A DNA stretch of 34,691 nt from Phycisphaerae bacterium (GCA_028285035.1 JANQQF010000177.1:1-34691); one strand, 5' to 3'; counted from the stretch's first letter, positions 15,974-24,608 are shown. The notes: a model not told the origin generated them from the sequence alone. Made by a program: numbers and translations.

Positions 15974-18328
15974 TTGAAATTTCTAGATCGCAACCCACCC
16001 CAATTCACGCCTGATGAGGCGCAGGAACTCGTCTTAAAATTATACAATTTTTCAGGCGAGCTAACCCCGCTGTATAGCGAGCGGGATCAAAATTTTCGAC
16101 TTAAAACCGATACTGGAGCAAGCTACGTCCTTAAAATCGCAAACGTCGAGGAAGCACCTGGGGTTGTCGATTTCCAGACCGAGGCTCTGCGTCATATTCA
16201 AGCCCAAGACCCAACGCTGCCTGTACCTCGTGTCATCGAAACCACAGCGGGTGAAGCCTACACAACCGTCACCCAGGCGAGTGGGACAACGCACATCGTC
16301 CGAGTGTTGAGCTGGTTGCCGGGGCAATTGGTGCGGGATGTCGCAGTGACCTCCGCTTTACGTGAAGACATTGGTCGCACGTTGGCTCGGCTCGATTTGG
16401 CCTTGAGCGGCTTTTTTCACCCGCACGCTCGGCAAGAAATCCTGTGGGATGTCACCCAATGTGCCAGCCTTCGCCCTCACACTCATCATATCAGCGATCC
16501 TGAAATCCGCGCCTTGGTCGAAGCCAATTTAGATCACTTTATGACCGAGGCGATGCCCCAGTTGAGTAAAGGGCAACATCAGGTCATCCATATGGATGCC
16601 CATCGAGCCAATGTCTTGGTTGACCCCAAAAATCCTACGCAAGTCGCCGGCCTGCTCGACTTTGGCGATATGGTGTATGCCCCGATTGTTTTGGAAATTG
16701 GGGTAGCAGCGGACATTCGGGGCTTGCCCCAGGCAGCGATTATCGACGCAATCTGCGCCATCGCTAGTGGCTATGACCGCATCAAACCGTTGTCGGAGAT
16801 TGAGGTCAATTTAATTTTCGACGTCGTTCGGGCCAGAATGTCAATTGGAGCGACGATTACGGGCTGGCGACGGGCAGAAACCCCCAATCAGCCGGCCGAT
16901 TATATGGCTGATCTCGAAGAGTCGTTCTGGCAATCACTTCGTAACTTAGAGACACTAGGCCGGGGCCAAGTCCGTGACCATTTGCGAGCGGCGTGCCGTT
17001 TTCCGGTTTATTGCAACATCAAGAATGATGGCTCATCGCACGAGACCGAGTCGGTGGAAGCGCTGCTCGACCGACGACGGAAGGTGCTGGGCAATCATTT
17101 GGCCCTTTTCTACGACACCCCGGTCCATCTCGAGCGGGGCGAGGGTGTTTGGCTCTACGACCCACAAGGTCGGGCCTATCTTGATGGCTACAACAACGTC
17201 CCTGTCGTTGGACATTGCCACCCCCACGTGGTTCGAGCGGTAACCCGCCAAACCAGCGCACTAAACACCCACACTCGCTACCTCTATCAAGTCATTGTTG
17301 ATTATGCCGAGCGCATCGTCAGCACCCTACCACCGCACCTCAATGTGTGTAGCTTTGTCAACTCCGGCAGTGAGGCCAATGATATTGCTTGGCGAATGGC
17401 TAAATTTTTGACGGGCAACGAGGGTGGCCTTGTCGTCGAAGGGGCCTACCACGGCATCACGGATGCAATTATTCACCTATCGCCCAGCACGGGCAAACAG
17501 CGCCCCAACTCCCCCCACATCCAAAAGCTCATTGAGCCTGATCCTTATCGTGGGCCGTATCGTATCGGCGAGCCTAATTTGGCCGAGAAGTATGCGGCCG
17601 ATGCAGAGCGTGCAATCTCTGAGTTGGCTCGGGCAGGCTATGAACCGGCTGCCTTTATGCTCGACAGTCTGTTTGTCAGCAACGGGACACCTGATGTCCC
17701 AGAAGGCTACGTCAAAATGGTGGTCGAAAAGGTTCGTGAGGCAGGTGGTCTCTTTATCGCCGATGAGGTACAGGCAGGTTTTTATCGTTCCGGCACTCAC
17801 TTGTGGGGACATATGTTGCACGGTGTTGAGGCTGACATTGTAACGATGGGTAAGCCGGTGGGCAGTGGTTATCCGTTGGGCGTCGTTGTCACCCAAGCCG
17901 AGATGCTCGATGAGTTTGTCAGCAGGGTGGGCCTATTCAGCACCTTTGGGGGCAATCCTGTGGCTTGTGCGGCTGGATTGGCCGTCTTAGAAGTCATCCA
18001 ACAAGAAGGCTTCCAAGCCAATGTCATTGAAACAGGTGATTATTTACGCGATGGTATTCGTGGTTTGATGGATCGTCACCCCTTGATTGGCGATGTGCGG
18101 GGCTGGGGCTTGATGGTTAGTGTTGAGTTGGTCCGTGATCACGATACTAAGGAACCAGCCATTCAAGAGGCCCGACGGCTCATCAACTTGATGCGCGATG
18201 AAGGCGTGCTTATCAGCGTTGGAGGGATGCGCCGGAATATCCTCAAAATCCGACCACCTTTGGTCTTTCAGCGAGAGCACGCGGATGTTATGCTAGCAGC
18301 ATTGGATAAGTCGTTGGCGGCGTTTTAA
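15974..18328 (+). CDS. APH-kinase / class III aminotransferase-fold fusion (possible kinase-phospholyase)
   Basis: This 784-residue protein has two enzyme domains. Residues 1-340 are an aminoglycoside-phosphotransferase/hydroxylysine-kinase fold: K54 in V-L-K-I, the catalytic loop I-H-M-D208-x4-N213, and the metal site D-F-G-D at 229-232. Residues 355-784 are a class III PLP aminotransferase fold: N-S-G-S-E-A-N-D at 463-470, A-D-E-V-Q at 596-600 and PLP lysine K627 in M-G-K-P-V-G. In animals, separate proteins of these two families (HYKK with PHYKPL, or ETNPPL alone) phosphorylate an amino alcohol and then eliminate phosphate. The fusion could do both steps on ethanolamine, hydroxylysine or a similar substrate; this is inference. 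Start is TTG with AAGGA 8 bases upstream. Larger relatives carry a peptidase domain between the two, which is absent here. Confidence 0.85.
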   Translation: MKFLDRNPPQFTPDEAQELVLKLYNFSGELTPLYSERDQNFRLKTDTGASYVLKIANVEEAPGVVDFQTEALRHIQAQDPTLPVPRVIETTAGEAYTTVTQASGTTHIVRVLSWLPGQLVRDVAVTSALREDIGRTLARLDLALSGFFHPHARQEILWDVTQCASLRPHTHHISDPEIRALVEANLDHFMTEAMPQLSKGQHQVIHMDAHRANVLVDPKNPTQVAGLLDFGDMVYAPIVLEIGVAADIRGLPQAAIIDAICAIASGYDRIKPLSEIEVNLIFDVVRARMSIGATITGWRRAETPNQPADYMADLEESFWQSLRNLETLGRGQVRDHLRAACRFPVYCNIKNDGSSHETESVEALLDRRRKVLGNHLALFYDTPVHLERGEGVWLYDPQGRAYLDGYNNVPVVGHCHPHVVRAVTRQTSALNTHTRYLYQVIVDYAERIVSTLPPHLNVCSFVNSGSEANDIAWRMAKFLTGNEGGLVVEGAYHGITDAIIHLSPSTGKQRPNSPHIQKLIEPDPYRGPYRIGEPNLAEKYAADAERAISELARAGYEPAAFMLDSLFVSNGTPDVPEGYVKMVVEKVREAGGLFIADEVQAGFYRSGTHLWGHMLHGVEADIVTMGKPVGSGYPLGVVVTQAEMLDEFVSRVGLFSTFGGNPVACAAGLAVLEVIQQEGFQANVIETGDYLRDGIRGLMDRHPLIGDVRGWGLMVSVELVRDHDTKEPAIQEARRLINLMRDEGVLISVGGMRRNILKIRPPLVFQREHADVMLAALDKSLAAF

Positions 18329-18341
18329 GGTTATCTATGAC

Positions 18342-18379
18342 TTTAAGGAGTCCGAAAATGCATTTTCGGACTCCTTAAA
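18342..18379. terminator. Perfect 38-bp palindrome between convergent genes
   Basis: The 19-base half TTTAAGGAGTCCGAAAATG (18342-18360) is followed directly by its exact reverse complement. It lies 13 bases after the fusion-gene stop and 33 bases before the stop of the convergent GNAT gene. A bidirectional transcription stop is the natural reading, but neither side has a run of T after the stem. Confidence 0.55.
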
Positions 18380-18412
18380 AAGTTGCGGTTCGTTTTTTGA
18401 ATCACACATAAC

Positions 18413-18925
18413 CTATTCAAAATCAATCCCAAACAACCGGGTCTCTGCCTCATCCTCAGACAACTTTACCACCCCTTCATATTGTAAGCCCAGCTTTTCA
18501 ATCAACCGGATTGAGCGGTCATTACTCGGCAGGGTAATAGCCACCAGACGTTTAAGCCCAAGTATATCGCGAGCATACGTTACAATAGCCTGGGCCGCTT
18601 CAAAAGCATACCCTTTCCCCACAAATGCGGGTAGAAAGGCAAAACCGATATCAACATCGTCCAGCCCATCCCGTTTAACCAAGCCACAAATACCAATTGG
18701 AGTCTGGGTCGCTTTCACAACAGTCAGGTACAAACCAAAGCCATGATGCACATAGCTAGCGGTGAGCCGATCTTGGATATAGGCTTGGGCATCATCGAGC
18801 GTTCGTACCCCACGATCGCCGATGAAGCGCAGAAATCCTTCATCATTCACCAAGGTATAAATAAACTCAACATCATCAAGTGAAACTTCTCGCAAAATCA
18901 GTCTTTCTGTTTCAACAACAATCAT
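18413..18925 (-). CDS. GNAT acetyltransferase (RimJ/RimL-like)
   Basis: This 170-residue protein is a GNAT N-acetyltransferase of the RimJ/RimL type. The opening E-T-E-R-L-I-L-R-E is the usual first strand, and residues 62-80 include the strand pair ending in I-G-I-C-G-L. The acetyl-CoA loop is seen in F-V-G-K-G-Y-A-F-E-A, followed by L-P-S-N-D-R-S-I-R-L-I-E-K-L-G-L, typical of this subgroup. Targets may be ribosomal proteins, peptides or small amines. The frame opens upstream with GTG and another ATG, but the ATG at 18925 has GGAG at good spacing. It is divergent from the HExxH protein with a 59-base gap and convergent with the fusion gene. Confidence 0.88.
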   Translation of the reverse strand: MIVVETERLILREVSLDDVEFIYTLVNDEGFLRFIGDRGVRTLDDAQAYIQDRLTASYVHHGFGLYLTVVKATQTPIGICGLVKRDGLDDVDIGFAFLPAFVGKGYAFEAAQAIVTYARDILGLKRLVAITLPSNDRSIRLIEKLGLQYEGVVKLSEDEAETRLFGIDFE

Positions 18926-18984
18926 AAAATGCTCCATACATTCATTTTCATTCACAGTTTATCTTCCGTTTCTAAAATACTCAA

Positions 18985-20280
18985 ATGATCCAAGACATGA
19001 CAAAACTTGAACGCAAAAAAGGCAGACGCCGCCGGTGGCGAGTCATTCGACGAACTGTGGCTCGCTTAGCCTTTTTCGGGTTTATTCTCTTTGGCATCGG
19101 CACGGCTGGAGTGCTACCAGAGCAAGCCTTGGAGCCGCAGCTAGCCCGTATTACTGGCCCGTATCAATTCGACTTTGTCGACTGGGAGACTCAGACGCTC
19201 GGCGAGGAGGTGTCCCGTCGATTTACCCCGCCCGATATTCCAACTGATCCCGATGAACAACACGCGCTCGTCACACGATACCTCGATTATGAACGTCAAA
19301 TCCGAGAACTGCGCCGTGAGTTAGATCAGTTATATGCGCGTAATGAAGTGATCACAGCCATCAAGCCGATTGAGGCTGAGTTGGAAACCGCGAAGACGGC
19401 TCAGGCCGAATTACGGCCACTGGCGGAGACAATCCTGCTCCGTCAATTGGAAATCATCCTACGTGAAGAGGGCTTTGTTTTCAATGGCCGGGTGTTCACC
19501 CCACCCGCCTTCCGCCTCATCGAGCCACCAACGGCCTTGATTATCTCGCCTCGTGATCAGATTGTCCGCGAGCACTTTGTTGGTCTTGCGCCGGGCCTAG
19601 AAAATCGAATTCGGGCTGAAATCGAGACTGAACTTGATGAGCGTGGTGATGTCTCCAGCTATGTGACCAACATTGGCGGTCTGGGTAGCTACCCTACGAT
19701 GGTCGTGTCCTATCATCATCTCCCATGGCTGACCGATGTCATCGCTCACGAATGGCTGCACAACTACCTCTTCACCTTCCCCACCAACATCGCCTGGGGC
19801 TATGCGACCTTCCCTCGCCTGCGGACGATCAATGAGACCGCTGCCGATTTGGTTGGGCAGGAAATTGGGCGCGAAATTATTCTGCGCTACTATCCGGATT
19901 GGGCCGATGATCTGCCTCCCCTCGATGACACGGGCCTCCCAACTATCCCAGAGCCATCCGAGTTCGATCTGATGATGCGATCTATTCGCGAACGCACAGA
20001 TGAACTTTTGGCTGAGGGAAAGATCGAGGAAGCTGAGGCCTTTATGGAGGAGGAACGGCTCAAGCTGGTGGAGAAGGGCTACAACCTCCGCAAGCTCAAT
20101 CAAGCCTACTTTGCCTTCCACGGGGCCTACGCCCTCAGCCCCGCCTCCATCGACCCCACCGGCCAGCAAATGCGTCAACTCCGCGCCCAAAGCCCCTCGC
20201 TCAAGGCGTTTGTGGATCGCGTTGGCTGGCTGAATAGCTACGAGGATTATTTGGCGTGGTTGGAGGAGGAAGGGTTGTAG
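18985..20280 (+). CDS. Membrane-anchored HExxH metallopeptidase-like protein
   Basis: This 431-residue protein belongs to no family I can name. A basic stretch (residues 9-25) precedes one membrane helix (about 26-45), placing the rest outside the cytoplasm. Residues 90-160 are charged and probably coiled-coil. A zinc-protease motif H255-E-W-L-H259 follows a hydrophobic strand, and E284 in T-I-N-E-T-A-A-D lies 25 residues downstream, the spacing expected for the third ligand of gluzincin-type peptidases. A second charged helical region (residues 330-375) follows. A role as an envelope peptidase is inferred from these motifs. The ATG at 18985 lacks a strong ribosome site, and the ATG at 18997 is an alternative. 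It stands alone, divergent from the GNAT gene. Confidence 0.75.
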   Translation: MIQDMTKLERKKGRRRRWRVIRRTVARLAFFGFILFGIGTAGVLPEQALEPQLARITGPYQFDFVDWETQTLGEEVSRRFTPPDIPTDPDEQHALVTRYLDYERQIRELRRELDQLYARNEVITAIKPIEAELETAKTAQAELRPLAETILLRQLEIILREEGFVFNGRVFTPPAFRLIEPPTALIISPRDQIVREHFVGLAPGLENRIRAEIETELDERGDVSSYVTNIGGLGSYPTMVVSYHHLPWLTDVIAHEWLHNYLFTFPTNIAWGYATFPRLRTINETAADLVGQEIGREIILRYYPDWADDLPPLDDTGLPTIPEPSEFDLMMRSIRERTDELLAEGKIEEAEAFMEEERLKLVEKGYNLRKLNQAYFAFHGAYALSPASIDPTGQQMRQLRAQSPSLKAFVDRVGWLNSYEDYLAWLEEEGL

Positions 20281-20346
20281 AGTTGATAGAGTTTATAGGG
20301 TTCGTAGCATTTATAGAGTCTTTAGAAGCACGTCATAAAATCTCCC

Positions 20347-20375
20347 TTGACAAATCCCCACTGCCGTGTTATTTT
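20347..20375 (+). promoter_or_regulatory. Promoter candidate for cobB-pduX
   Basis: A perfect -35 TTGACA (20347-20352) and TATTTT (20370-20375) are spaced by 17 bases. The resulting leader of roughly 120 bases before cobB holds no recognisable B12 box or riboswitch fold, and no clear ribosome site is seen before the cobB ATG. Confidence 0.5.
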
Positions 20376-20502
20376 CCCCACCTTATTCAAACACATTTGT
20401 AACATAAAGGGGCACCAAAACGCACCTCCATCCTACGCAATACGCTATCTCACAAGCACGCATCACGATTAAACACTCACCCCCTCAGCCCTAAAAAATT
20501 CA

Positions 20503-21891
20503 ATGACAAAGAGATTACTCATCGCTGGAGTCAGTTCCGGCACGGGAAAAACAACCATAACGATGGGCCTAATTGCGGCCTTAAAACGACGCGGATTAGA
20601 GGTGCAGCCCTTTAAGGCCGGGCCAGATTACATCGACCCGACCTATCATACCTTGGCGGCGGGACGGCCCTGTCGAAATATCGACACCTGGATGGTGCCG
20701 TCGGAGCGAGCCCTCGGCCTGTTCGAGAATGCTTGTCACGAGATGGATGTGGCAGTCATTGAAGGGGTGATGGGGGTGTTTGATGGTTTTAGCTACGAGA
20801 GCGAGGAAGGCAGCAGTGCCCAAATCGCCAAGCTGACCCAAGCACCGGTTTTTCTGGTGATGGATGTGGGCAAGATGGCTCGCTCGGCTGGGGCGCTGGC
20901 CTTGGGGTACACCAAATTTGATCCAAACCTAAACATCGCGGGCTTCATCCTCAATCGTTGCGGCTCGGAGCGGCATTATGAGGGTGTCAAACTGGCCGTC
21001 GAGCAGGCCACGCAGCGTCCGGTGTTCGGCTGGCTCCCCAAAGATGCTGAGTTGCACATCCCGGAGCGGCATCTCGGCCTGGTTCCAACAGATGAACGGG
21101 GACAATTGACCGACTTTATCAACCACGCGGCTACTGTCGTCGAGCAACATCTTGATCTTGATCAAATGTTGGCCTTGGCCCACACCGCCCCAACCAAGGT
21201 CACTCCACCAATTACTGTGACAAAACAATCAACGTCCGTCCGCCTAGCGGTGGCCCGAGATGCTGCCTTCAGTTTTTACTATGAGGACAATCTCAATTTA
21301 TTGCGTCAAGCGGGAGCCGAGATTGCCTTCTTCAGCCCGCTCACTGACAGCCAACTCCCAGAAGGGTGCGCTGGCCTCTATCTGGGCGGTGGTTTTCCTG
21401 AAATGTTCCCGGCAGAGATCGCCCGAAATGTGGCCTTGCATCGGGACATCCAGCAAGCGCATCAGCGGGGAATGCCGATTTATGCTGAGTGTGGCGGCTT
21501 TATGGTTTTAACCGAGGCCATCACCGACCTTGAGGGACAGACACATGAAATGGTCGGGCTGGTGCCGGGTCGGACGCAGATGCAAAAACGGCTGATGAGT
21601 TTGGGCTATCGGGTAGTCAAGTCGCAAACGGGCAACTTTTTGCTCCCGGCTGGGGTCACCACCCGTGGACACGAATTTCATTGGAGCAGTTGGGAACGAG
21701 AGGAAGAGGTTGTGCCTGCTTGGCACATTCAAGCCAGACAGGCGAACGCCTCAGCCCACCCTAACGGCTACGCCACCGAGAATTTGATCGCTTCTTATGT
21801 TCACCTGCACTTCGCCCACAATCTAGATGTGGCCCCAAATTTTGTGCAGGCCTGTCAGCGTTGGCAAGAAGCCAATGGGATGGCGAGATGA
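20503..21891 (+). CDS. cobB: Cobyrinate a,c-diamide synthase
   Basis: This 462-residue enzyme amidates the a and c carboxyl groups of (hydrogeno)cobyrinate with glutamine and ATP in cobalamin synthesis; equivalent names are CobB and CbiA. The N-terminal ATP-binding part has the P-loop G-V-S-S-G-T-G-K-T-T at 9-18 and G-P-D-Y-I-D-P at 40-46. The C-terminal glutamine amidotransferase part has G-G-G-F-P-E at 295-300, nucleophile C330 in Y-A-E-C-G-G, and Y-V-H-L-H-F near the C-terminus. Length is normal for the family. Its stop overlaps the start of pduX (ATGA), so the two are translationally coupled. Whether the pathway is aerobic or anaerobic cannot be told from this gene alone. Confidence 0.93.
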   Translation: MTKRLLIAGVSSGTGKTTITMGLIAALKRRGLEVQPFKAGPDYIDPTYHTLAAGRPCRNIDTWMVPSERALGLFENACHEMDVAVIEGVMGVFDGFSYESEEGSSAQIAKLTQAPVFLVMDVGKMARSAGALALGYTKFDPNLNIAGFILNRCGSERHYEGVKLAVEQATQRPVFGWLPKDAELHIPERHLGLVPTDERGQLTDFINHAATVVEQHLDLDQMLALAHTAPTKVTPPITVTKQSTSVRLAVARDAAFSFYYEDNLNLLRQAGAEIAFFSPLTDSQLPEGCAGLYLGGGFPEMFPAEIARNVALHRDIQQAHQRGMPIYAECGGFMVLTEAITDLEGQTHEMVGLVPGRTQMQKRLMSLGYRVVKSQTGNFLLPAGVTTRGHEFHWSSWEREEEVVPAWHIQARQANASAHPNGYATENLIASYVHLHFAHNLDVAPNFVQACQRWQEANGMAR

Positions 21892-22799
21892 CGCCGATCA
21901 CGGTTTCCGTACCAGGCACCTGCGGCGAGTTGGTGCAGGGTTGGCACCCTGAATGGGATGAGCCTGTTCTTGTTTCTTGCTCCATTGATCGCTATACGAA
22001 TATCAATTTGCAACCCAATAAATCAGGACAAATTACGTTCCCCAATCCACCTCATGATTGGGACAAGTTACAACAAGCAGCGCAACTCACCCTCACCTAT
22101 TTGGGTCATTCTGATGTTGGGGCAACAATTGAAGTAGAAAGCCAGCTCCGCCGTGGCTGCGGTATGGCCTCAAGCACAGCGGATGTGGTGGGAATTATGC
22201 AGGGCTTGGCCCAGGTGCTCGGTCACTCACTTTCTCCCAAAGAACTCGCCCAACTCGCCTGCCAAATCGAACCCTCGGATAGCACGATGTTCCCGAACGC
22301 CACGGCCCTAGCCTATCGCGGCTCGGCCCAGTTTACGGAACTCGGACCGCTCCTCCCGCTCCCCCTTTTAATGCTCGACCCCGGTTCCCAGGTCGAAACG
22401 GTCAGCTATAACGCCAGTTTGAATTTGACTGATCTGCGCGCCTTATCGGCCAGCACCGCCGAGGCATTGCATTTGCTCCAAGCGGGCCTAAACAAAGCAG
22501 ACGCCAAGTTGATTGGCGCAGCAGCCACGGTGAGCGCACTCAGTTATCAAAAAATCAGCTACAGTGCGTTGGTCAAACAAGCAAAAATGTGGGCTAACGA
22601 AACAAACGCGGTCGGACTGGTTCGCGCCCACAGTGGCAGCGTAGTTGGGTTACTGTACCCGCTGGGTACGGAACTAACTAATCCCGCGCAATGGTTAGGC
22701 GAAAAATTCGAAGGAAGGCTTACGCAGACGCAGTTAGCTAATCCAAGTAAGCCAGAAACCATCTTGCAAAAGTTAGAGAAGTTCTACAAGTTTTGGTAG
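21888..22799 (+). CDS. pduX: L-threonine kinase, GHMP family (PduX-like)
   Basis: This 303-residue GHMP kinase closely resembles Salmonella PduX. The N-terminus has V-P-G-T-C-G-E-L-V-Q-G-W followed by L-V-S-C-S-I-D-R-Y, and the ATP-binding motif G-C-G-M-A-S-S-T-A-D is at 90-99. PduX makes O-phospho-L-threonine, which becomes the aminopropanol phosphate arm of cobalamin. An upstream in-frame start at 21861 exists, but the ATG at 21888 overlaps the cobB stop as ATGA and gives the natural N-terminus. Pairing with cobB strongly supports a cobalamin role. No terminator was seen downstream. Confidence 0.88.
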   Translation: MTPITVSVPGTCGELVQGWHPEWDEPVLVSCSIDRYTNINLQPNKSGQITFPNPPHDWDKLQQAAQLTLTYLGHSDVGATIEVESQLRRGCGMASSTADVVGIMQGLAQVLGHSLSPKELAQLACQIEPSDSTMFPNATALAYRGSAQFTELGPLLPLPLLMLDPGSQVETVSYNASLNLTDLRALSASTAEALHLLQAGLNKADAKLIGAAATVSALSYQKISYSALVKQAKMWANETNAVGLVRAHSGSVVGLLYPLGTELTNPAQWLGEKFEGRLTQTQLANPSKPETILQKLEKFYKFW

Positions 22800-22929
22800 A
22801 TAGACGGGGAGAAGATTTTAGAGGATTTAATACCTTTAAGACTTACGGATTTAGCGGCTCATAGTGCTATTTCGCGAAAATGAGAGGACCGACCGCTGGC
22901 CTTCTACAAAAAGAAAAAACTTTGGGAGC

Positions 22930-23014
22930 TGTCATTCCCGCACACTTTTGGCGGGAATCCACCGTTCGTTGCCCCCTATCAGTAGATACCCGACAACTTC
23001 ATTCGGGTATGGCA
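22930..23014. repeat. 85-bp double-hairpin repeat, copy 1
   Basis: The element begins TGTCATTCCCG and ends with CGGGTATGGCA, imperfect inverted ends. Hairpin A is ATTCCCGC/GCGGGAAT (8 bp, 9-base loop) and hairpin B is ATACCCGA/TCGGGTAT (8 bp, 9-base loop). It lies between pduX and a coiled-coil remnant. Together with the 130 bases before it (no gene seen), it fills most of the gap after pduX. Confidence 0.8.
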
Positions 23015-23024
23015 CAAACTAGCT

Positions 23025-23273
23025 GTTGAGTGTGCCATCAGTTATGACGATGTCCCTGTTCGGGGGTTGCTGGATGACATTGGGGAACCATCGGGGCGGG
23101 CAGAGGGTTCGAAAGCAGCACGTATTCGAAAGATTATCGAGACACAAGAGAAACAACTGCAAAAGTACCAAGAACAAAAAGCTGAAATGGGTATCCATAC
23201 GCCACCATATGTCTTGACTCAAATTGAAAAGTTAGAGGGTGAGATTAAAGAACTGCAATCGGAGTTAGGGTAG
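23025..23273 (+). pseudogene. Remnant encoding a short coiled-coil segment
   Basis: An open frame with no ATG or GTG runs out of the 85-bp repeat and ends at 23273. Its last 45 residues form a strong coiled coil (K-Q-L-Q-K-Y-Q-E-Q-K, then T-P-P-Y-V-L-T-Q-I-E-K-L-E-G-E-I). This resembles the helical segment with a T-P-P motif that I recall from effector-associated or NTPase/caspase-like proteins of Chloroflexota and cyanobacteria. The only initiator is TTG at 23067 with poor ribosome-site spacing. I read it as the 3' end of a gene truncated at the repeat, but a small expressed protein of 68 residues is not excluded. Confidence 0.4.
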
Positions 23274-23366
23274 TTGAGACTAGTATGAGAACTGTGTTCG
23301 CAAACGACCGCGAAGATTTCTCAACCTTCGCTCTCGAAATGACATGAGCCAATTGAGCACCACTTG

Positions 23367-24506
23367 CTAGTTTTGTGATTTATCAGCCGCAGGTAAGGTA
23401 AAATAAAACAAGCTTCCCTCTCCAACCTCACTCTCAACGCCAACCTGCCCACCCAGCTTGTCAATGATGCGGCGGACGATAGAGAGGCCGAGGCCATGGC
23501 CGTCGGCTTTGACTTCGTTGAGGCGGGTGAATTCGACAAAGAGATGGGCTTGTTCCTCGGGGGAGATGCCGGGGCCGTTGTCACGGACCCAAAAGCGGAT
23601 CATATCGTCGGGTTGGCAAGTGGCTCCTAGCTCCAATTTAGGCGAGTTATCACAATATTTGAGGCCGTTACTGATGTAATTGGCCCAGACCTCTTCAATC
23701 CAAGGGCCGTAACCCAAGGCGATCGGCCATTCTTGTGGGTAGGTGAGTTCGCCGTCATACTCTTTGATCATAAAGGCCAATCGTTGCTCGACCTGCTCCA
23801 TCACCCGAGTCATTTGCAGCGGTTGCGGAGTGATGGTCTTGCCGCGTACCCCGGCCAAGAGAAGCAACTCCCGCACGATATTAGCGGCCTTCTGTCCAAC
23901 CTCTTCAACAACGTCCAACTTTTCGTTGAGCTCCTCCAAACTAATTTTATCCCCCATCGCTCTCAAATAGCTGGCGTAGCCCACGATGGTGCCAATGGGG
24001 TTGTTGATGTCGTGGGCCACAGTGCGAGCAAAGGCGTCTAACTCAGCATTGCGCTCTTGCAGGGTGGCATTTGTTTCGGAAAGTTGCTGGTTGGTCTGCT
24101 CCAACTGCTGCTGGAGATGCCGAAGGGAGAGATGGGTTTCCACCCGAGCTAAGACCTCTTCGACCTGAAAGGGCTTGGTCACATAGTCGATGCCCCCAAC
24201 CTCAAAGGCTTTGACCTTGTCCATCGCCTCATCAAGGGCGCTGATAAAGATGACCGGAACATCGCAGGTGTGGGGATGCTCTTTCAAATGTTGACACACT
24301 TCATACCCGTTCATCTGGGGCATCGTGATGTCGAGTAAAATCAGATCAGGTTTATTCTCCAGCGAAGCAGTCAAGGCCAATCGCCCGCTGATGGCTGGGC
24401 GAACCTGATAACCTTGTTGATTGAGCATCGACATCAGCACTTTCAAATTTTCCGGTTTATCATCAACGATCAAAATATTCTGTTTGCGTGAATCCATCCT
24501 AAGCAT
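23367..24506 (-). CDS. REC-HisKA-HATPase response regulator/histidine kinase
   Basis: This 379-residue cytoplasmic protein begins with a receiver domain (acidic D-D near 15-16, phospho-acceptor D59, K111 in T-K-P-F-Q). A coiled-coil linker rich in Gln follows (128-160). The HisKA domain has H165 in V-A-H-D-I-N-N-P, and the HATPase domain has D-N-G-P-G-I and G-H-G-L-G-L-S-I. It has no membrane segment or other sensor, so it is probably driven by phosphotransfer to its receiver. GGAGG precedes the ATG. It is closely similar to the kinase at 33.3-34.4 kb. It follows the three tandem hybrid kinases on the same strand, separated from them by 225 bases holding repeat copy 2. Confidence 0.92.
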   Translation of the reverse strand: MLRMDSRKQNILIVDDKPENLKVLMSMLNQQGYQVRPAISGRLALTASLENKPDLILLDITMPQMNGYEVCQHLKEHPHTCDVPVIFISALDEAMDKVKAFEVGGIDYVTKPFQVEEVLARVETHLSLRHLQQQLEQTNQQLSETNATLQERNAELDAFARTVAHDINNPIGTIVGYASYLRAMGDKISLEELNEKLDVVEEVGQKAANIVRELLLLAGVRGKTITPQPLQMTRVMEQVEQRLAFMIKEYDGELTYPQEWPIALGYGPWIEEVWANYISNGLKYCDNSPKLELGATCQPDDMIRFWVRDNGPGISPEEQAHLFVEFTRLNEVKADGHGLGLSIVRRIIDKLGGQVGVESEVGEGSLFYFTLPAADKSQN

Positions 24507-24608
24507 TCGTTACATTCCTCCGAGGCAGGGGCTTGATTCTAAGTGGTATTTTTTGTTTTGGACACTGATAATTTTATTAGCCGCAATTGTAAATATCCTT
24601 TAGGAAAA

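Noticed and set aside
19597..20190. 197-codon antisense frame inside the HExxH protein gene
   Set aside because: The plus-strand frame has a membrane anchor and metal motif, and the antisense frame has neither motif nor ribosome site.
20376..20502. Cobalamin riboswitch before cobB
   Set aside because: The leader is short, has no recognisable B12 box and shows no paired arms of the expected kind.
23317..23345. Terminator after the 379-residue kinase
   Set aside because: Only a six-base stem (GCGAAG/CTTCGC) is visible and there is no T run on either side.
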